From the NCBI RefSeq assembly GCF_016097555.1, contig NW_024533085.1, forward strand, positions 1-64,000: DNA of 64,000 bases, in the 5' to 3' direction. The stretch comes from Gigantopelta aegis (Eukaryota; Mollusca; Gastropoda; Neomphalida; Peltospiridae). Position numbers and translations under genes: made by a program. How positions within the stretch are numbered: the first letter of the stretch is position 1; each line of letters starts with the position of its first letter. Below the pieces are notes generated by a model. That model was not told the DNA's origin. It was given only the letters and a program-made list of their open reading frames with translations, and did no database searches. Positions 1 to 35,774 of this stretch are shown in pieces.

Positions 1-498
1 CAAGTAATAATACAAATGTGATATCCTACTAACGTATTATTTTAATTATTGTGTAGTCATTTTTGTTCGTATCAACTGGTTCTGCTTGCGAATAAATCAC
101 TGAAACCATCCTCGTATTGTTTGCATTTGACGAGTGTGTTACAGACCTAAAATGACATGGTGAAAATGAGTTAACTTTTTGCTCTATTTTGTTAAAAATA
201 TTTTACGAATTAGTCATCAGAATATAAAAAATGAAACCAAACTGAGAAGAAAAAAAAATACCCACGTTAAATGAGAACATATTTATATTAGTATGCTGTT
301 TATCTTTCATATTCAAGTCCTATCCATGTTCATTTTAAATTCACATTCATGTTTATAGAATTATAAAATTTAACTGAGGCTGAATAAATAAATCTTCATT
401 ATAACACCTGTTGCGGATATCAATTTGTAAACATGATAAATTAGTTGGGAAACAAATATTAGCCATCTTGGATTCCACAAGAACTTTGTTACGCAAAA
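1..498. other. AT-rich intergenic DNA
   Basis: No ORF of note, RNA gene or clear repeat is visible here before the SINE that begins near 499. Confidence 0.5.
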
Positions 499-911
499 AG
501 TAAAGTAAAGTTTGTTTTATTTAACGACGCCACTAGAGCACTTTGATTTTTTATCTTATCATCGGCTATTGGACGTCAAACATATGGTAATTTTGACACT
601 GTTTTTTTTTTTTAGAGAAAACCCGCTGTCTCCACATAGGCTACTCTTTTACGACAGGCAGCAAGGGATCTTTTATTTGCTCTTCCACAGGCAGGATAGC
701 ACAAACCATGGCCTTTGTTGAACCAGATATGGATCACTGGTCGGTGCAAGTGGTTTACACCTACCATCCTACCCATTGAGCCTTGCGGAGCACTCACTCA
801 GGGTTTGGAGTCGGTATCTGGATTAAAAACCCCATGCCTCGACTGGGATCCGAACCCAGTACCTACCAGCCTGTAGACTGATGGCCTAACCACGACGCCA
901 CCGAGGCCGGT
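499..911 (-). mobile_element. tRNA-derived SINE, full length, - strand
   Basis: Read on the - strand it starts at about 911 with a tRNA-like head (ACCGGCCTCGGTGGCGTCGT). A B-box-like GGTTCGGATCCC follows, then the body shared by the other SINEs here (GATCCCTTGCTGCC, GGTTTGTGCTATCCTG). It ends near 499 in a TTTACTTTACTTT tail. The head differs from the GGGACGTAGCCCAGTGG head of most other copies, so two subfamilies share one body and tail. Confidence 0.85.
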
Positions 912-2646
912 ATCAACCTTTAGCATTGTCTTACAACATGATCCAACAGCTAAATATGGCAACACAAACAAATAATACCGTTTCTGTCGAAGTCGGCTTT
1001 CATTTTTAGTATGGAATACACCATTAACACGAAAACGAAACCAGTTTTCTAATTTTAGCAGATATAGTTGAATCGTTTTACTACCCTCTGAAAGAGATGT
1101 TTTCGTATATGCCCGTTAACACACCGTAATAGGGCGTTTAGAGAGGGGCCTGTTAAAAAGGGTGTGGGGAAGGGAAAGCAGTCTTACATTACTGTAATAA
1201 TGTATCAATAGTCATTAATAAATTTTCGTATACAGTATACGAGTAAACGTCAGTGTTTCTGACAGGAAGAAATGCTTGGGTATGGCATTGTGAAATTGAA
1301 TATTTACAATGTGTGTGCTGAATGCAACCACAATCGACTGGGGTATGGGGAGGGGGGCCTCCCAAACAAAGAACATGGTGTAGGTATAGGGTTAGGGTTA
1401 AGAAAAACATACAGTTATAAAAAGAGTTATTAATTTTGTTAAATGTCAACTTAAAAAAAAAAATCTACAAAACAATTTGTGTGTGGCACAATTCTGATTT
1501 TACCCTCTGGCAGAAACCCTGAACACATATGGCTACTAATTATACACACAATTTGTACATTATATAAATATACTGTATTGGAATGAATGAATGATTGAAT
1601 GTTTAACTACACCCCTACTGTATTGGTTTACCGTATAATGTTGCAGAATATACACTGAATACATTTTTCTTTTGTATTTGTATTGCTTGTAATACTTCCA
1701 TGTAAGTAAATGTATAGTTATGCCTAATTGTAGTGCCTTACAATATACATTTTTACTATATCACTGTATTTACCCACAAGTGGTAGGTCTATACTACCAA
1801 ATATGTAATTAAGAATATTACAACAATTGTATGAAACTCACCCATGTACAGTGCATGTAGTTGTAGTGAAAAGATGAACAACTATATGTTAGTACTATGT
1901 AATCCCCATACAAGGTAAAAACACAACAAGTTTGGTTTTTTTTAACGTTTATTTTGTTTGGATTTTTGCTGATACACCTTTGTTTTGCGATTTAACGTTT
2001 TATTTGTTTGGGTGCTGCACCGGAAACCTGCACTTTAAGCCCCCTTTATTGTATGCGTAGTCTAACAAAGTTGCAGTTTGTTTTCCATACAATGTACTCG
2101 CTAATACACGTCTAGCGCTGTGCCATGTAGACACGGCATAATATACCTGTCAGTTAAAGAATTGTAACAATGCACATAACGTTATCACGTCAGTACTCTG
2201 ACCAAACTCCCAGCGGACACTATTACCCGCCGAGATACCCTATTAATTATGACTAAAACGTTCGACACAGAAGTGCCTTGCACGAGGACACGAAGTGCCC
2301 GATATGTCTAGAGTGTTCGGGCATTCTCCCCTGTGAAACACGTTTACAATTGTATGGCCGAAAACTGAGGTGTGTGTGTGGTGGGGGGGGTGGGGGGGGG
2401 GTCCATAGCTATGGTTATATTTAGCATTTTCGAAATATTTGCTTATGTACTGAGCTAAGTATTATATAATTTCCTTATCTACACTACAAAAAGATAGCAG
2501 ATATTGATAACAATTAACCTAGTTTGGCAATATTTGGGTAGGTAATTTTTACTAACAAAGGTGCACGGGTTTTTGAAAGGGGACAGGCTGACTTTTGCCC
2601 GAATTAAACGAACATGCCAAAATCAGGATAACAACATTTATTCGTA
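912..2646. other. AT-rich intergenic DNA, no gene seen
   Basis: Only short ORFs without recognisable domains occur. A G-run lies at about 2376-2401. Nothing else could be supported. Confidence 0.5.
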
Positions 2647-2815
2647 TTAAAGGGACATACCCTAGTTTGTAAACACTAAGGCATATATTTCACTATTAGA
2701 GCCGTTTATGATCACTGAAATCAAACATTGCTTATAGTTTATTGTTTAGATTATCCATTTCCGTACATCCGAAATGCTTCTGGTCATCCTAGTGTTTCTA
2801 ATACCACAAATGTTT
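2647..2815 (+). mobile_element. TTAA-type MITE, one end only
   Basis: It begins TTAAAGGGACATACCC, as does the TTAA element at 38515 (TTAAAGGGACACACACC). Both share the internal CTTCTGGTCATC/TTTCTGGTCATC word. The opposite terminal repeat is not seen; the OTU-like ORF follows instead. A piggyBac- or Kolobok-type non-autonomous element is likely from the TTAA ends. Confidence 0.55.
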
Positions 2816-2847
2816 AACAATGCACGTGCGTCTGAGAAATAACAGTT

Positions 2848-3384
2848 ATGAAGTTGAGTTTTAGTCTCTTTTTAACGATATTTCATTGGCGGAAGTTCGC
2901 GTGTCAAAAGCTGGACATTGCGCAACCGAAGGGAAGGTTCCCAAAGCGATCACCCCACGGATCTCTAAAGAAACTACCGGCGAAAATTGACACGATAGTA
3001 GGGGACGCCAACTGCCTGTTTCGGGCCATCTCCAAAGAAGTAAGCGGAACTGAAAAGCACCATAGGACAATCCGCTCACAAGTCGTTCAAGTTCTCGGTG
3101 ATGAACGCTATAGCAAGCACTTCCAGGGTTACTCTGGCCACCCGGATATGACAGCATACTTGTTGGCGAGTGATATGGACAATAATGCAGTTTGGGCCAC
3201 ATACATTGAGATTGTTGCCGTGACTTCCATGTTAAATGCACCAGTAGTCATACACACGGAAGATCGCCAAGGCCAGCGACGCTGGATGCGGTACGAACCC
3301 TTGTGCGTTGTACCACCCCTCATGGACTCTAACTGTATGATATACCTCACAAATTACAATGAACACTTTAATCGTGTAATGTAG
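2848..3384 (+). CDS. OTU-like cysteine protease domain ORF (single exon)
   Basis: A 178-residue ORF. Residues about 50-175 look like an OTU deubiquitinase-type domain: VGDANCLFRAIS gives catalytic Asp53 and Cys56, WATYIEIVAVTSML matches the central OTU helix, and NEHFNRVM supplies His173 near the C terminus. OTU enzymes cleave ubiquitin chains; here activity is inferred only from these residues. The first 20 or so residues do not look like protein of this family and follow a TTAA transposon end, so the annotated Met may not be the true start. The domain could start near residue 45 or be joined to an upstream exon. In molluscs, short OTU ORFs are often multi-copy and carried by transposable elements (recalled knowledge). 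A solitary TE-derived copy is therefore as likely as a host enzyme. No introns or neighbouring gene help decide. Confidence 0.6.
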   Translation: MKLSFSLFLTIFHWRKFACQKLDIAQPKGRFPKRSPHGSLKKLPAKIDTIVGDANCLFRAISKEVSGTEKHHRTIRSQVVQVLGDERYSKHFQGYSGHPDMTAYLLASDMDNNAVWATYIEIVAVTSMLNAPVVIHTEDRQGQRRWMRYEPLCVVPPLMDSNCMIYLTNYNEHFNRVM

Positions 3385-3627
3385 TCATATATGAATCTGA
3401 AATGTATGCTTTCTGACATGTTGACCTCATTGTCTATTTTCCATCACCTGTGTTCGTGAAAACATGAAAAATAACCCCACAAGTTAGTCTGTGTTAAGGC
3501 TAAAGTTAGTCTGTGTTATGGAAAATCTGCTCTCGTAAACCCACTTACATCCATGAGGACATAATATAAAGCACTTACTTTAAATTAAATGGCCGTGTAT
3601 TAAATAGCTATACTCGTAATTTAGAGA
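3385..3627. other. Intergenic, nothing recognised
   Basis: AT-rich DNA between the OTU ORF and a tandem repeat. No feature supported. Confidence 0.4.
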
Positions 3628-3752
3628 GGGGAGTGATTTGAGCCTGGAGGGGAGTGATTTGAGCCTGAGGGGAGTGAAATGAGCCTGGGCAGGGGAGTGA
3701 TCTGAGCCTAGGCTCAAATCACTCTAGAGTGAAATCTGAGGGGAGTGGTTTG
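3628..3752. repeat. Tandem repeat, ~20-25 bp unit, with an inverted unit
   Basis: Repeats of GGGGAGTGATTTGAGCCTG with small variations, about five copies. The segment TGAGCCTAGGCTCA near 3704-3717 is palindromic, and one unit after it is inverted (AGGCTCAAATCACTC). Confidence 0.85.
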
Positions 3753-4693
3753 AGCCCGCTACACCGGTCCGCCTTTTATCAAAATCCATCGCTAAAACTT
3801 GATGTCAATACAGATAGGCATTACGTTCTTATTAGTGAATAGCTTGTAAAATATTAATTTTCAAATGAATTGATTCATAATTAACATAATTTATACTCTA
3901 AAATTTATTTACCATTGTTTCGAATAGATTATGAATAATATTCACTACACTAAAGGCACGAAAATGTAGCATACCTTTTACAGATCGAATTTCATAATTG
4001 AAAACAAATTCTAACAATAGGGGGCTTAAAATCATCGAAATTAAATGATTTGGCCTTGTTGATCAAGCATGTGTGAGGTCATGTGACACGCACCAAATGT
4101 TAATTCATCTTCCTCCATTTAAACTCAATTTCTAAGAATCAAGTGGACGCAATATCGGTAATTTTAAGGAATAAAAAAAAAACGACTGGAAAATTAATGG
4201 TTGTAATGGTTTGTAAAGTTTTGTTTTGAGATACTTACTTGTCTTAACTTTATTTTTAATGACAATGTTCTAGAACTGTGAAGAAAAACATCACAAATGA
4301 ACGACAAGCAGACGACCACAAATCGGATGTTGATTGTGCAAACCGTGCATTAGAAAACCAACCGGAGTTGGAAGCATAACGCAGTTAGGGACGTTGACGA
4401 TATACATATAATAAGCGTACATATAAAACGCGTTTTAAACAAAACACACTACTTGGTGGGAGTGGGGTTCGCAATAAAACAGAATATCATGACAAAATAA
4501 AAAGACAAAAAAAAAAAAGAAACAAAAAGAAGAAGAAAAGAATTTTAAAAAACCCACAAAGAAAAGAAAACAATAAAATGCTTGCTTTCATAGGATAACC
4601 AGTGCAGGGAAAGCATGTGCAAAACGATTTTCATATACAACGCTGTGTTGTTGCAATGAACACACAGTTATGTGTATGGCCTCAAATGCATTT
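3753..4693. other. AT-rich intergenic DNA
   Basis: No domain-bearing ORF. An A-rich stretch lies at about 4500-4580. Nothing else supported. Confidence 0.4.
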
Positions 4694-4772
4694 CCCCCCC
4701 CCCCCCCTCCCCCTACCCCCCCCCCCCCCCTCCCCTCCCCCACCCCCCCCCCCCCTCCCCCCCCCACACCCC

Positions 4773-4841
<69 letters not shown>
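4694..4841. repeat. Poly-C / CCCCT low-complexity tract
   Basis: About 148 bases almost entirely C with rare T and A. Proline-rich (+) and glycine-rich (-) ORFs across it are artefacts of the run. Its length in the assembly may be unreliable. Confidence 0.95.
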
Positions 4842-4844
<3 letters not shown>

Positions 4845-4886
4845 CGGGACTGCTACCAAATTTGAACCAAGTCCTCTTTCACTTAA

Positions 4887-4948
4887 GGGCCTGCTACACG
4901 ATTCGATAGAATCGGACAGAGTCACTCGTATCGTGTAGCAGGGCCTTT
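4887..4948. mobile_element. Short foldback element (~60 bp)
   Basis: The arms GGCCTGCTACACGAT and ATCGTGTAGCAGGGCC are inverted copies, with one extra G in the second. They enclose about 30 bases, as in a very short MITE or hairpin repeat. Confidence 0.6.
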
Positions 4949-5281
4949 ACTGTTTTTACCAATGCTATTTTGTCCACATGCTTCATATATAAGATATGAC
5001 ATTTCTGTAAGAAAATATTCCTATTATTTATGTCTCTCAGTATATTTCACGCCAGAACATTAACTGGGAGTTCACAGATATAAACCATTGTTACAGTAGT
5101 AACAGGAGCAATGGACAATGATATTAGGACCTCCCCAGTATAAGACCAGTTTTAATAAAACACACAAGTGGTCATAATAACGGAGTTTCGCTGTAATATT
5201 AAATAAGATAATACACCAAAGTTGAAGACGTCTATTTTTAATGATAACGTCAAAAGTATTTACGAACAGAAAAACTGAAAT

Positions 5282-5449
5282 TTGAGCGAGTTGACCAAAC
5301 ACTGGGGCGAGTTGGTAAATTTTTGGCGCGAGTTGAGCAAGCCACTTGGGGCAAGTTGACCAACCGTTGGGGCGAGTTGGTAAGGGGCGATCAAGTTTTA
5401 GGACGAGTTGAGCAAGCCATTTGGGGCAAGTTGACCAACCGTTGGGGAC
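5282..5449. repeat. Tandem repeat of a GGGGCGAGTTGACCAA-like unit
   Basis: Repeats of about 20 bp around TTGGGGCGAGTTGG and TTGGGGCAAGTTGACCAACC. A longer ~75 bp period is also visible: GCGAGTTGAGCAAGCCACTT recurs as ACGAGTTGAGCAAGCCATTT. Confidence 0.8.
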
Positions 5450-6479
5450 AGACTGATTATTATTTACATTTCTTAGCAGACAATTGCTTGAATTCATCAG
5501 TGTTTCCTGACCAAAGAAATAGGACACTCTGGTTTACTTCACAGTTCGTCGGTTCAAAGGTGTACGCTAAATTAAACCACAATTTGTGACGTCATATGCC
5601 ATGAACACGAATGCGCCGTTTGATTTTAAACCATTATTTAAAATTCCGCGCCGCCCCCTAGCTGTGATACAAATTAAATAGCAGCACTTAATATTGTGTA
5701 TCCATCTGCGTATTTTAAGTTGCGTTTTACGACGCGGTTTAATTGAAATGTTCACTAAATTTGTGCCAACAATTTAGTTACGGTGTAAGGGGAATAATTC
5801 TTATTTATATTGGAGCAAACATTATTGAAAGATTGAGTCACCATATTTTCTCGAATGTTCCACAGCAGTTTCTCGGAAGACTAAATAGATTCTGTCATCT
5901 TTTTCAAACGAACAATGGGGGACAGCAATTGATAGCGAAATGTCTCTTCACTTCAGGGTTGTTATCAGTTATAGTATTTATTCTACTACTGAACACAAAT
6001 TTATGAAAAATCAAAACAAAAAACAAACAAAATCAAAACAAAAAACACACAAAAAGACCCATCTACCTCCCAGCCCCCACCCCCCAAAAAACAACAACAA
6101 CAACAAAAAACAACCCACCCCAAACAACAACAGCAACACACAAAAAACACTGAACAAACAAAATAATCAATTTTATATTTTGCACGGTTGAAAATATGTT
6201 TTACTGATTAAAATTAATGCTTTTACAATGTTTCTATGGAATTGGGAGGGGGAGATTTAACTCAGGCGGTTGAGTGCTCGCTTAAACTACCCCCACTTTG
6301 TAGCGGCAGTGATTGTTTTTATATATTTATATATATCTACATACACATACATACATAGTATGTATGTATATATGTATGTATCTATGTATGTATGTATGTG
6401 TGTGTGTGTATGTATGTATGTATGTATGTGTGTGTGCGCCCCCCCCCCCCCCCCGCTCTTTGTTAGCGCCTTTCTAAGC
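5450..6479. other. Intergenic; A/C-rich and TATG-rich simple sequence
   Basis: About 6005-6150 is an AAAACAAA-type low-complexity stretch. About 6320-6440 is built of TATG and TG repeats ending in a C-run. Line 6248-6290 looks like a worn tRNA-type head. No gene seen. Confidence 0.45.
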
Positions 6480-6668
6480 CCGTGACAAGGGATCCTTTCT
6501 ATATATGCAGCGTCCCAGAGGATAGCACATACCATGACCGTAGATATACCAGTCATTGTGTACTGGGTGGAACGAGGAACATCCAACTGAGCCCACTGAC
6601 GGGGATCGATCTTAGAACAACCGTGCATCAGGCGATCGCTTTACCACTGAGCTATTCTCTGGGGCAGT
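6480..6668 (-). mobile_element. SINE fragment, - strand
   Basis: On the - strand the head (GCTCAGTGGTAAAGCGATCG and GATCGATCCCCGTC) and body of the common SINE are present. The 3' half is missing, replaced by simple sequence. Confidence 0.75.
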
Positions 6669-6678
6669 CTTCACAAAC

Positions 6679-6680
<2 letters not shown>

Positions 6681-6733
<53 letters not shown>
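6681..6733. repeat. (GA)n microsatellite
   Basis: Uninterrupted AG dinucleotides next to the head of a SINE. Confidence 0.95.
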
Positions 6734-6736
<3 letters not shown>

Positions 6737-6809
6737 CAACTTGGAAATTTAGTGTTGGAATTTTTGGATCATATCTCACATTAGAACTTTGGGAAGAACG
6801 GAGTGAATA

Positions 6810-7045
6810 TTTTATTCGACGATGCACACATCACATTTTAATTACGGTTATATGGCGTCCACAAAAATGCTTAAGGACTACACAGATAATAAGAGAGGAA
6901 ACCCACAGGCGGGATGGTTTTTACACCAGTTGTGGAGCACTGGCTGGAATGACAAATAGACGAATGGGCCCACCGACAGGGATCGTTCTTAGATCGATCG
7001 TACATTTGCCGAGTACTTTAAAACTAGGCTACGTTCTGCTCCCTC
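6810..7045 (-). mobile_element. SINE, internally deleted, - strand
   Basis: The tail, the ACTGGCTGGAATGA and GGGCCCACCGACAGGGATCG segments and a worn head are recognisable; the middle of the body is missing. It lies just upstream of receptor copy A. Confidence 0.65.
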
Positions 7046-7158
7046 GCACCAATTGTACGAGACGTTTTGTCTGACCTATATGTTTGTGTTGGTTGACCTA
7101 CAAAAAATCACATACACTGTACCCGGAAGAAACCCAGTTTATACACGTCTGCTTGATA

Positions 7159-31361
<24,203 letters not shown>

Positions 31362-31706
31362 GGTATACATATCTTACTGGTGTATTAAACATTGATTTTG
31401 TTGATATATCTACTACTTTATTTTACTGGTGTATTAAACACACAACTATTCTTTTATTCTATATGTATGAATGAATTATAATGATGCCATACTGGTGTGA
31501 AACAAAGGTAACTATAAACAAGAAATTCTAATAGTAATAACTCTGCTTGTGTTTGGCCGGAAATGCAGCCCATTGTTGCATCTTCCGTGACAACTGCCAG
31601 AAAGACGTGCTGTCAGGTGGAAGTTGTTCAGTTATAGATTAGTGCCTCTCCACTATGACACTAATAATTATTATTAACCTACCTATGACTTGTAATGGGA
31701 AAATTA

Positions 31707-31712
31707 AATAAA
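31707..31712 (+). promoter_or_regulatory. Candidate polyadenylation signal for exon 11a
   Basis: AATAAA 346 bases after the stop of exon 11a. Confidence 0.4.
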
Positions 31713-32052
31713 AACTGCCAACAATTGTATTATAATCTATAAATCATTAAAACCCACAGATTTAAAAAAAGTAACTTTTTGCCAGTGTCAAGATCTAGGG
31801 GAAGGTACATCTTTACAGTAAGCAAAGATCTGACAAAACAATATACAAAGATCTGTGGGAAGTTAAATACATGGAAGATGAAATATACCAACAAGAGACG
31901 AAATGTTATAGTGAAACCAAGCTGCGATTTACAAAACAGACTATCCAACTGTATTGTTTGTAATTTAATATTGATCTTGTTTCACATGTTTCCAAAATTT
32001 GAATTGTCACAGGCACAAACTATTTATTGGGTTCTTATTCCTTCTTTTGCAG

Positions 32053-32105
32053 AAACGATCATGGTGATATACGTCACAGGATTATGTTGCAGGACGAACT
32101 CGTAA
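32053..32105 (+). CDS. Possible alternative terminal exon 11b (weak)
   Basis: After TTCTTTTGCAG the phase-compatible frame reads ETIMVIYVTGLCC and ends at TAA 32103-32105. Bases here and ~80 bases downstream resemble exon 11c and its flank (shared GGACTTTCA, CACATCA.TGACT and CTGA.ATCT words), so 11b and 11c are tandem copies. VIYVTG lacks the hydrophobic +3 residue, so this copy may be decayed. Confidence 0.35.
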
Positions 32106-32279
32106 CTCTGAAACATTCTTTTGGACTTTCACGAGGACAAGTCACGATATGCTTAAAGGCACATCATTGACTGAACTGATATCTATGCAATACCTGATAT
32201 TTGGTGTGACAATAATCTATACCTTTAACCGTATCTGTGAAGAAATGTGAGGAATGGTGCCAGATATCAGTATTGGTTA

Positions 32280-32345
32280 TTTAAAGACACATTGTTGCAA
32301 ATCATTGACCTATTTAATGGCTTGACAAAGTATTACATGAACATA
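32280..32345. mobile_element. End of a TTAA MITE related to 54318-54659
   Basis: TTAAAGACACATTGTTGCAA, CCTATTTAATGGC and ACAAAGTATTAC match the left end of the intact element in copy B intron 5. The rest is not evident. Confidence 0.5.
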
Positions 32346-32635
32346 TATATATTTAAATTAAAAACTAAAATTAGTTGCATTTTAAAGACAAAAGATGCGT
32401 TTGTGTTATTATATGTTAGTTTTGTAACCAAAACTAGCGCAGGATTGAACACATTAGAATATATAGAGCTGTCAATAGATGCGCCAACGAATCACTGTCA
32501 AACCAGTGATGATATCAGGTGTTCCAGAACGGTGAATATATCCTGTTCGAAGGTTAGCACCCGTTATGAGTACTGCCATCACAGCTGTTAAGTCCCAAAA
32601 GACATGTATATGTTCTATTCTCCAATGAAAGTTGG

Positions 32636-32692
32636 TGGCGGGATGTAGCCCAGTAGTAAATCGCTCACTTGATGCGCAGTCGGACCTGGCTG
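32636..32692 (+). mobile_element. SINE head fragment
   Basis: GGCGGGATGTAGCCCAGTAG and CTTGATGCGCAGTCGG, then unrelated sequence. Confidence 0.7.
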
Positions 32693-32964
32693 TGGTAAAT
32701 CAACATAAAATATGACAAATGAAATATCTTGTAAACGACAAAAGAAAACCCCCAACACCTAACAAATACATTATCACAGATGTTTATGCATGCAGAAATA
32801 ACTGTTTTAACATTCTGAATAATATGTGTTTTATTCTTATGTAATTTAGTTTTTCTCGTTTTGTAACATGTATGTCTGTGATTTGTTAACTTTGGGTCGT
32901 CACGGGTAAAAACTATATTTTGTATTCTGTATTGCATTCTCTATTTTATTCTTTGTCTTTTCAG

Positions 32965-33032
32965 AAGCCGGCACGGCAATATACGCGACAGTTGATTTAC
33001 AGTATGCATTAGTTCACCATTATCTTGAATAA
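32965..33032 (+). CDS. Candidate alternative terminal exon 11c with an ITIM-type motif
   Basis: The acceptor is GTCTTTTCAG and the exon starts in the same phase as 11a. It encodes EAGTAIYATVDLQYALVHHY, then LE and a TAA at 33030-33032. LQYALV fits the ITIM consensus (S/I/V/L)xYxx(I/V/L) exactly; IYATV is ITIM-like apart from Ala at -2. Used in place of 11a it would give a 703-residue receptor. Splicing from exon 8 or exon 10 keeps frame. AATAAA at 33224-33229 could end this transcript. No transcript evidence is available. Confidence 0.55.
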
Positions 33033-33223
33033 CTTACACTGAAACTTTCAACGGGTTCTGGTGGACTTTCAGAACGAACTTATAATAATATTATACATAA
33101 TGACACATCACTGACTAGACTGACATCTGATGCTATGACTTGTTTTTCTAGTGAAAATAATGAAACAGTTACCTTAAAAAGATGCGTTTCCATAGCATAA
33201 GTGCGTTATTGTGCAACTTAAGA

Positions 33224-33229
33224 AATAAA
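33224..33229 (+). promoter_or_regulatory. Candidate polyadenylation signal for exon 11c
   Basis: AATAAA 192 bases after the exon 11c stop, just before a CA/TA microsatellite. Confidence 0.35.
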
Positions 33230-33281
33230 AGTAATCTTAGAGTCGTACATATTGTGTATGCGTTTGTATTTGCAAAAATAA

Positions 33282-33284
<3 letters not shown>

Positions 33285-33380
<96 letters not shown>

Positions 33381-33390
33381 TAGATATATA
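33285..33390. repeat. (CA)n-(TA)n compound microsatellite
   Basis: About 40 bases of CA followed by about 60 bases of TA and GATA. Confidence 0.95.
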
Positions 33391-35774
33391 TGCGTGTTTA
33401 TTAGTATGTTTCGATAAAGTAAGTGTCATATTAGGAGTAAACATTGTGTTATATTTGAGCCTCTGGCGAGCATAATACATTATTTTTATTTCTAATGTAC
33501 AATACTGACGATACCGAAACGCATGAGGGATATAATCTCTTTAACATATAATCTCAAGCTTGTTTTTGTAACCTGTGTTTATATAACCTGTAATCGCAAC
33601 TTTATTTCCATTCAGCTATTTAATCGATATTCAAAGATTGTATAAATATGTGACTGTGTATCGATTTAATGGGAATGTCGTCAGTTTGAATATCCTTACA
33701 TAAAAACAACCTTATTTAGGTATAAATATAGAGGAACCTCTCTGAACTAGACACCCATAAAGCCAAGTTAAACGTCCGGTTTTGTATTGATGTTTAAAAT
33801 AAATAAAATGAATATATATATATTTTGCATTTAGTATATTCATTCTACTGCAGCTTTTGGTGTTTATATTTCGCAACTTCTGAGATATCTCAGGGCATGT
33901 TCATTATATGGCAATTTTAAAGACCAACATATCGTTCTGGTAGAAAAGTTGTTTGATCAGGATTATAAAAGCCACAAACACACACACACACACATACATA
34001 GAGGTCATGCCACGATATTGTTTATATTTTTGGTGAACATTTCGTACATTTCAACTATGGACTTGATGGATTATGTTGCGCTCATGACGGATGCCACTGG
34101 TGGGGCAGGGTATACTCACATTTCGAGAAGACGTGATATTATGACTGTTTGTACAGTGATTCACTAATGCATGCCATCAGAGATGTATGTATTCCACTGA
34201 GTTCTATCCTGTGCATGTTTGAGTTTTCTGAGCTAGTCTGGGGAGTGACAGTCCTACTACAGGCGGTTCTGGAAGTATAAAACATCCTGTTAGGCGTCTC
34301 CTAGGGGAATAGCAGTCCTCATAAGGACAAGCCCCAGATAATGAATCATGGAAACAATCACAACTGTGCCTAACATTTCTTTTCGAGTCGGTCTTGTGTA
34401 TAGATACGACTTTGATAATTGAATACGATTTTGTTCATTCAGAATGAATGAATGTATATTTAACGACACCCCAGCACATCGGTGTTGGTTGCCAAACTAT
34501 GGTAAATGCAACAATAATGTGATGAGAAACATCAATATAAAATTTCAAAAGTTAATTGTTCATTGAGATTCAGACAAGTGAAGAATATTGGTATATCATA
34601 GCTGACGACCATGTCCAAATGTCTTCATTAAAACTCGAGTAAATTCTGGATGACACTGTGTTTTAATCCAGTATGCTTAGTCCATAATAACATATAGATG
34701 GTGGCAAGTTCTGTACAGTACAGTCATATCACAAGCTTCTGTTTCCAGTCCAGCTGAAGTGATGTTTTGTTAATTGGTGTGGTTACTTAACTGCAAATAT
34801 GTCGTCCTGGCCTTAAGGGTGGGCCAGTCTAAAATCGCTTCAAATTTTTGTCTCTGGAATATTAGGTTGATGGGTTATATTCTCAAGGAATGTATACATA
34901 TCAAGAGATTTTTCAGAAAATACTTCTGTATAAGTGACATTATTTTCTAAATGTTTTAAACACTCGATAACATAGTCACCTGTATTAACATATAACGGTT
35001 AGAACAGTGCAATGCAAAGGCTCGATCTCAATCATAAGGCGTTGTCCATGTTTTCTTAACGTACATAAATGAAGGAAGAGTAATGTTCGATGATGTATCC
35101 AGAAACAAATTCAGATAAATCGAAATAGAGGTGGAAGGCCTCTAAGTCATGTAGTTCCTATACGCGGTCGTTTCGAGGTAGTAATGGGCAAGATGAAAGT
35201 CCCTTGATCAATAAGTTTAACTCACCTGGTGTAATACTATGGAACTATGGCTGAAAACATAGTGGACATTTCATTGATTAATAAACCTTTTCTGTTTACA
35301 CCGTCGAAGATGTTTCATTTTTATGTTATTCCAATTCTACTATTAGTATACTGTCTTACACTGCCCAGTGTTTCTCCTGGTGGGTGTTTTGAAGTATACT
35401 AATATGAATTTGGAAATGTTGGTTGTTTACGCCCTTTTTGTTCCACTGTATGAGGTCTGGAATTTGCTGATGGTCTTCTAACGCTAATTCAAACTTTTGT
35501 TTTATCAACTGTTCCCACTTTGCTACAGGACGGTCTTGTGACAAAGCTGGTTTAAGCTTCAAGCTGTATTGTCAGTCACTCGACCTTGTTCCAGTAGTTC
35601 ATGTTGTTCATATAATAGTTATAATATTTACAATAGTGGTCTGCCTGACCCATTAAATACGCATATGGTATGTGATAACATGCCAGTCCTATCTGTAAAT
35701 GTACATATATAAGGGTACAAAATTTCAAAAGTTTTCGTTCAGAGATTTTGATGATAAAATAGTGCTTCTGGACT
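33391..35774. other. Intergenic, AT-rich, almost featureless
   Basis: Apart from an inverted SINE tail at 34439-34515 (ACGACACCCCAGCACATCGG and ATTCATT repeats on the other strand), nothing was recognised. Confidence 0.45.

Noticed and set aside
4602-4938. Proline-rich and glycine-rich ORFs of 70-88 codons
   Set aside because: They are translations of the poly-C tract in several frames.
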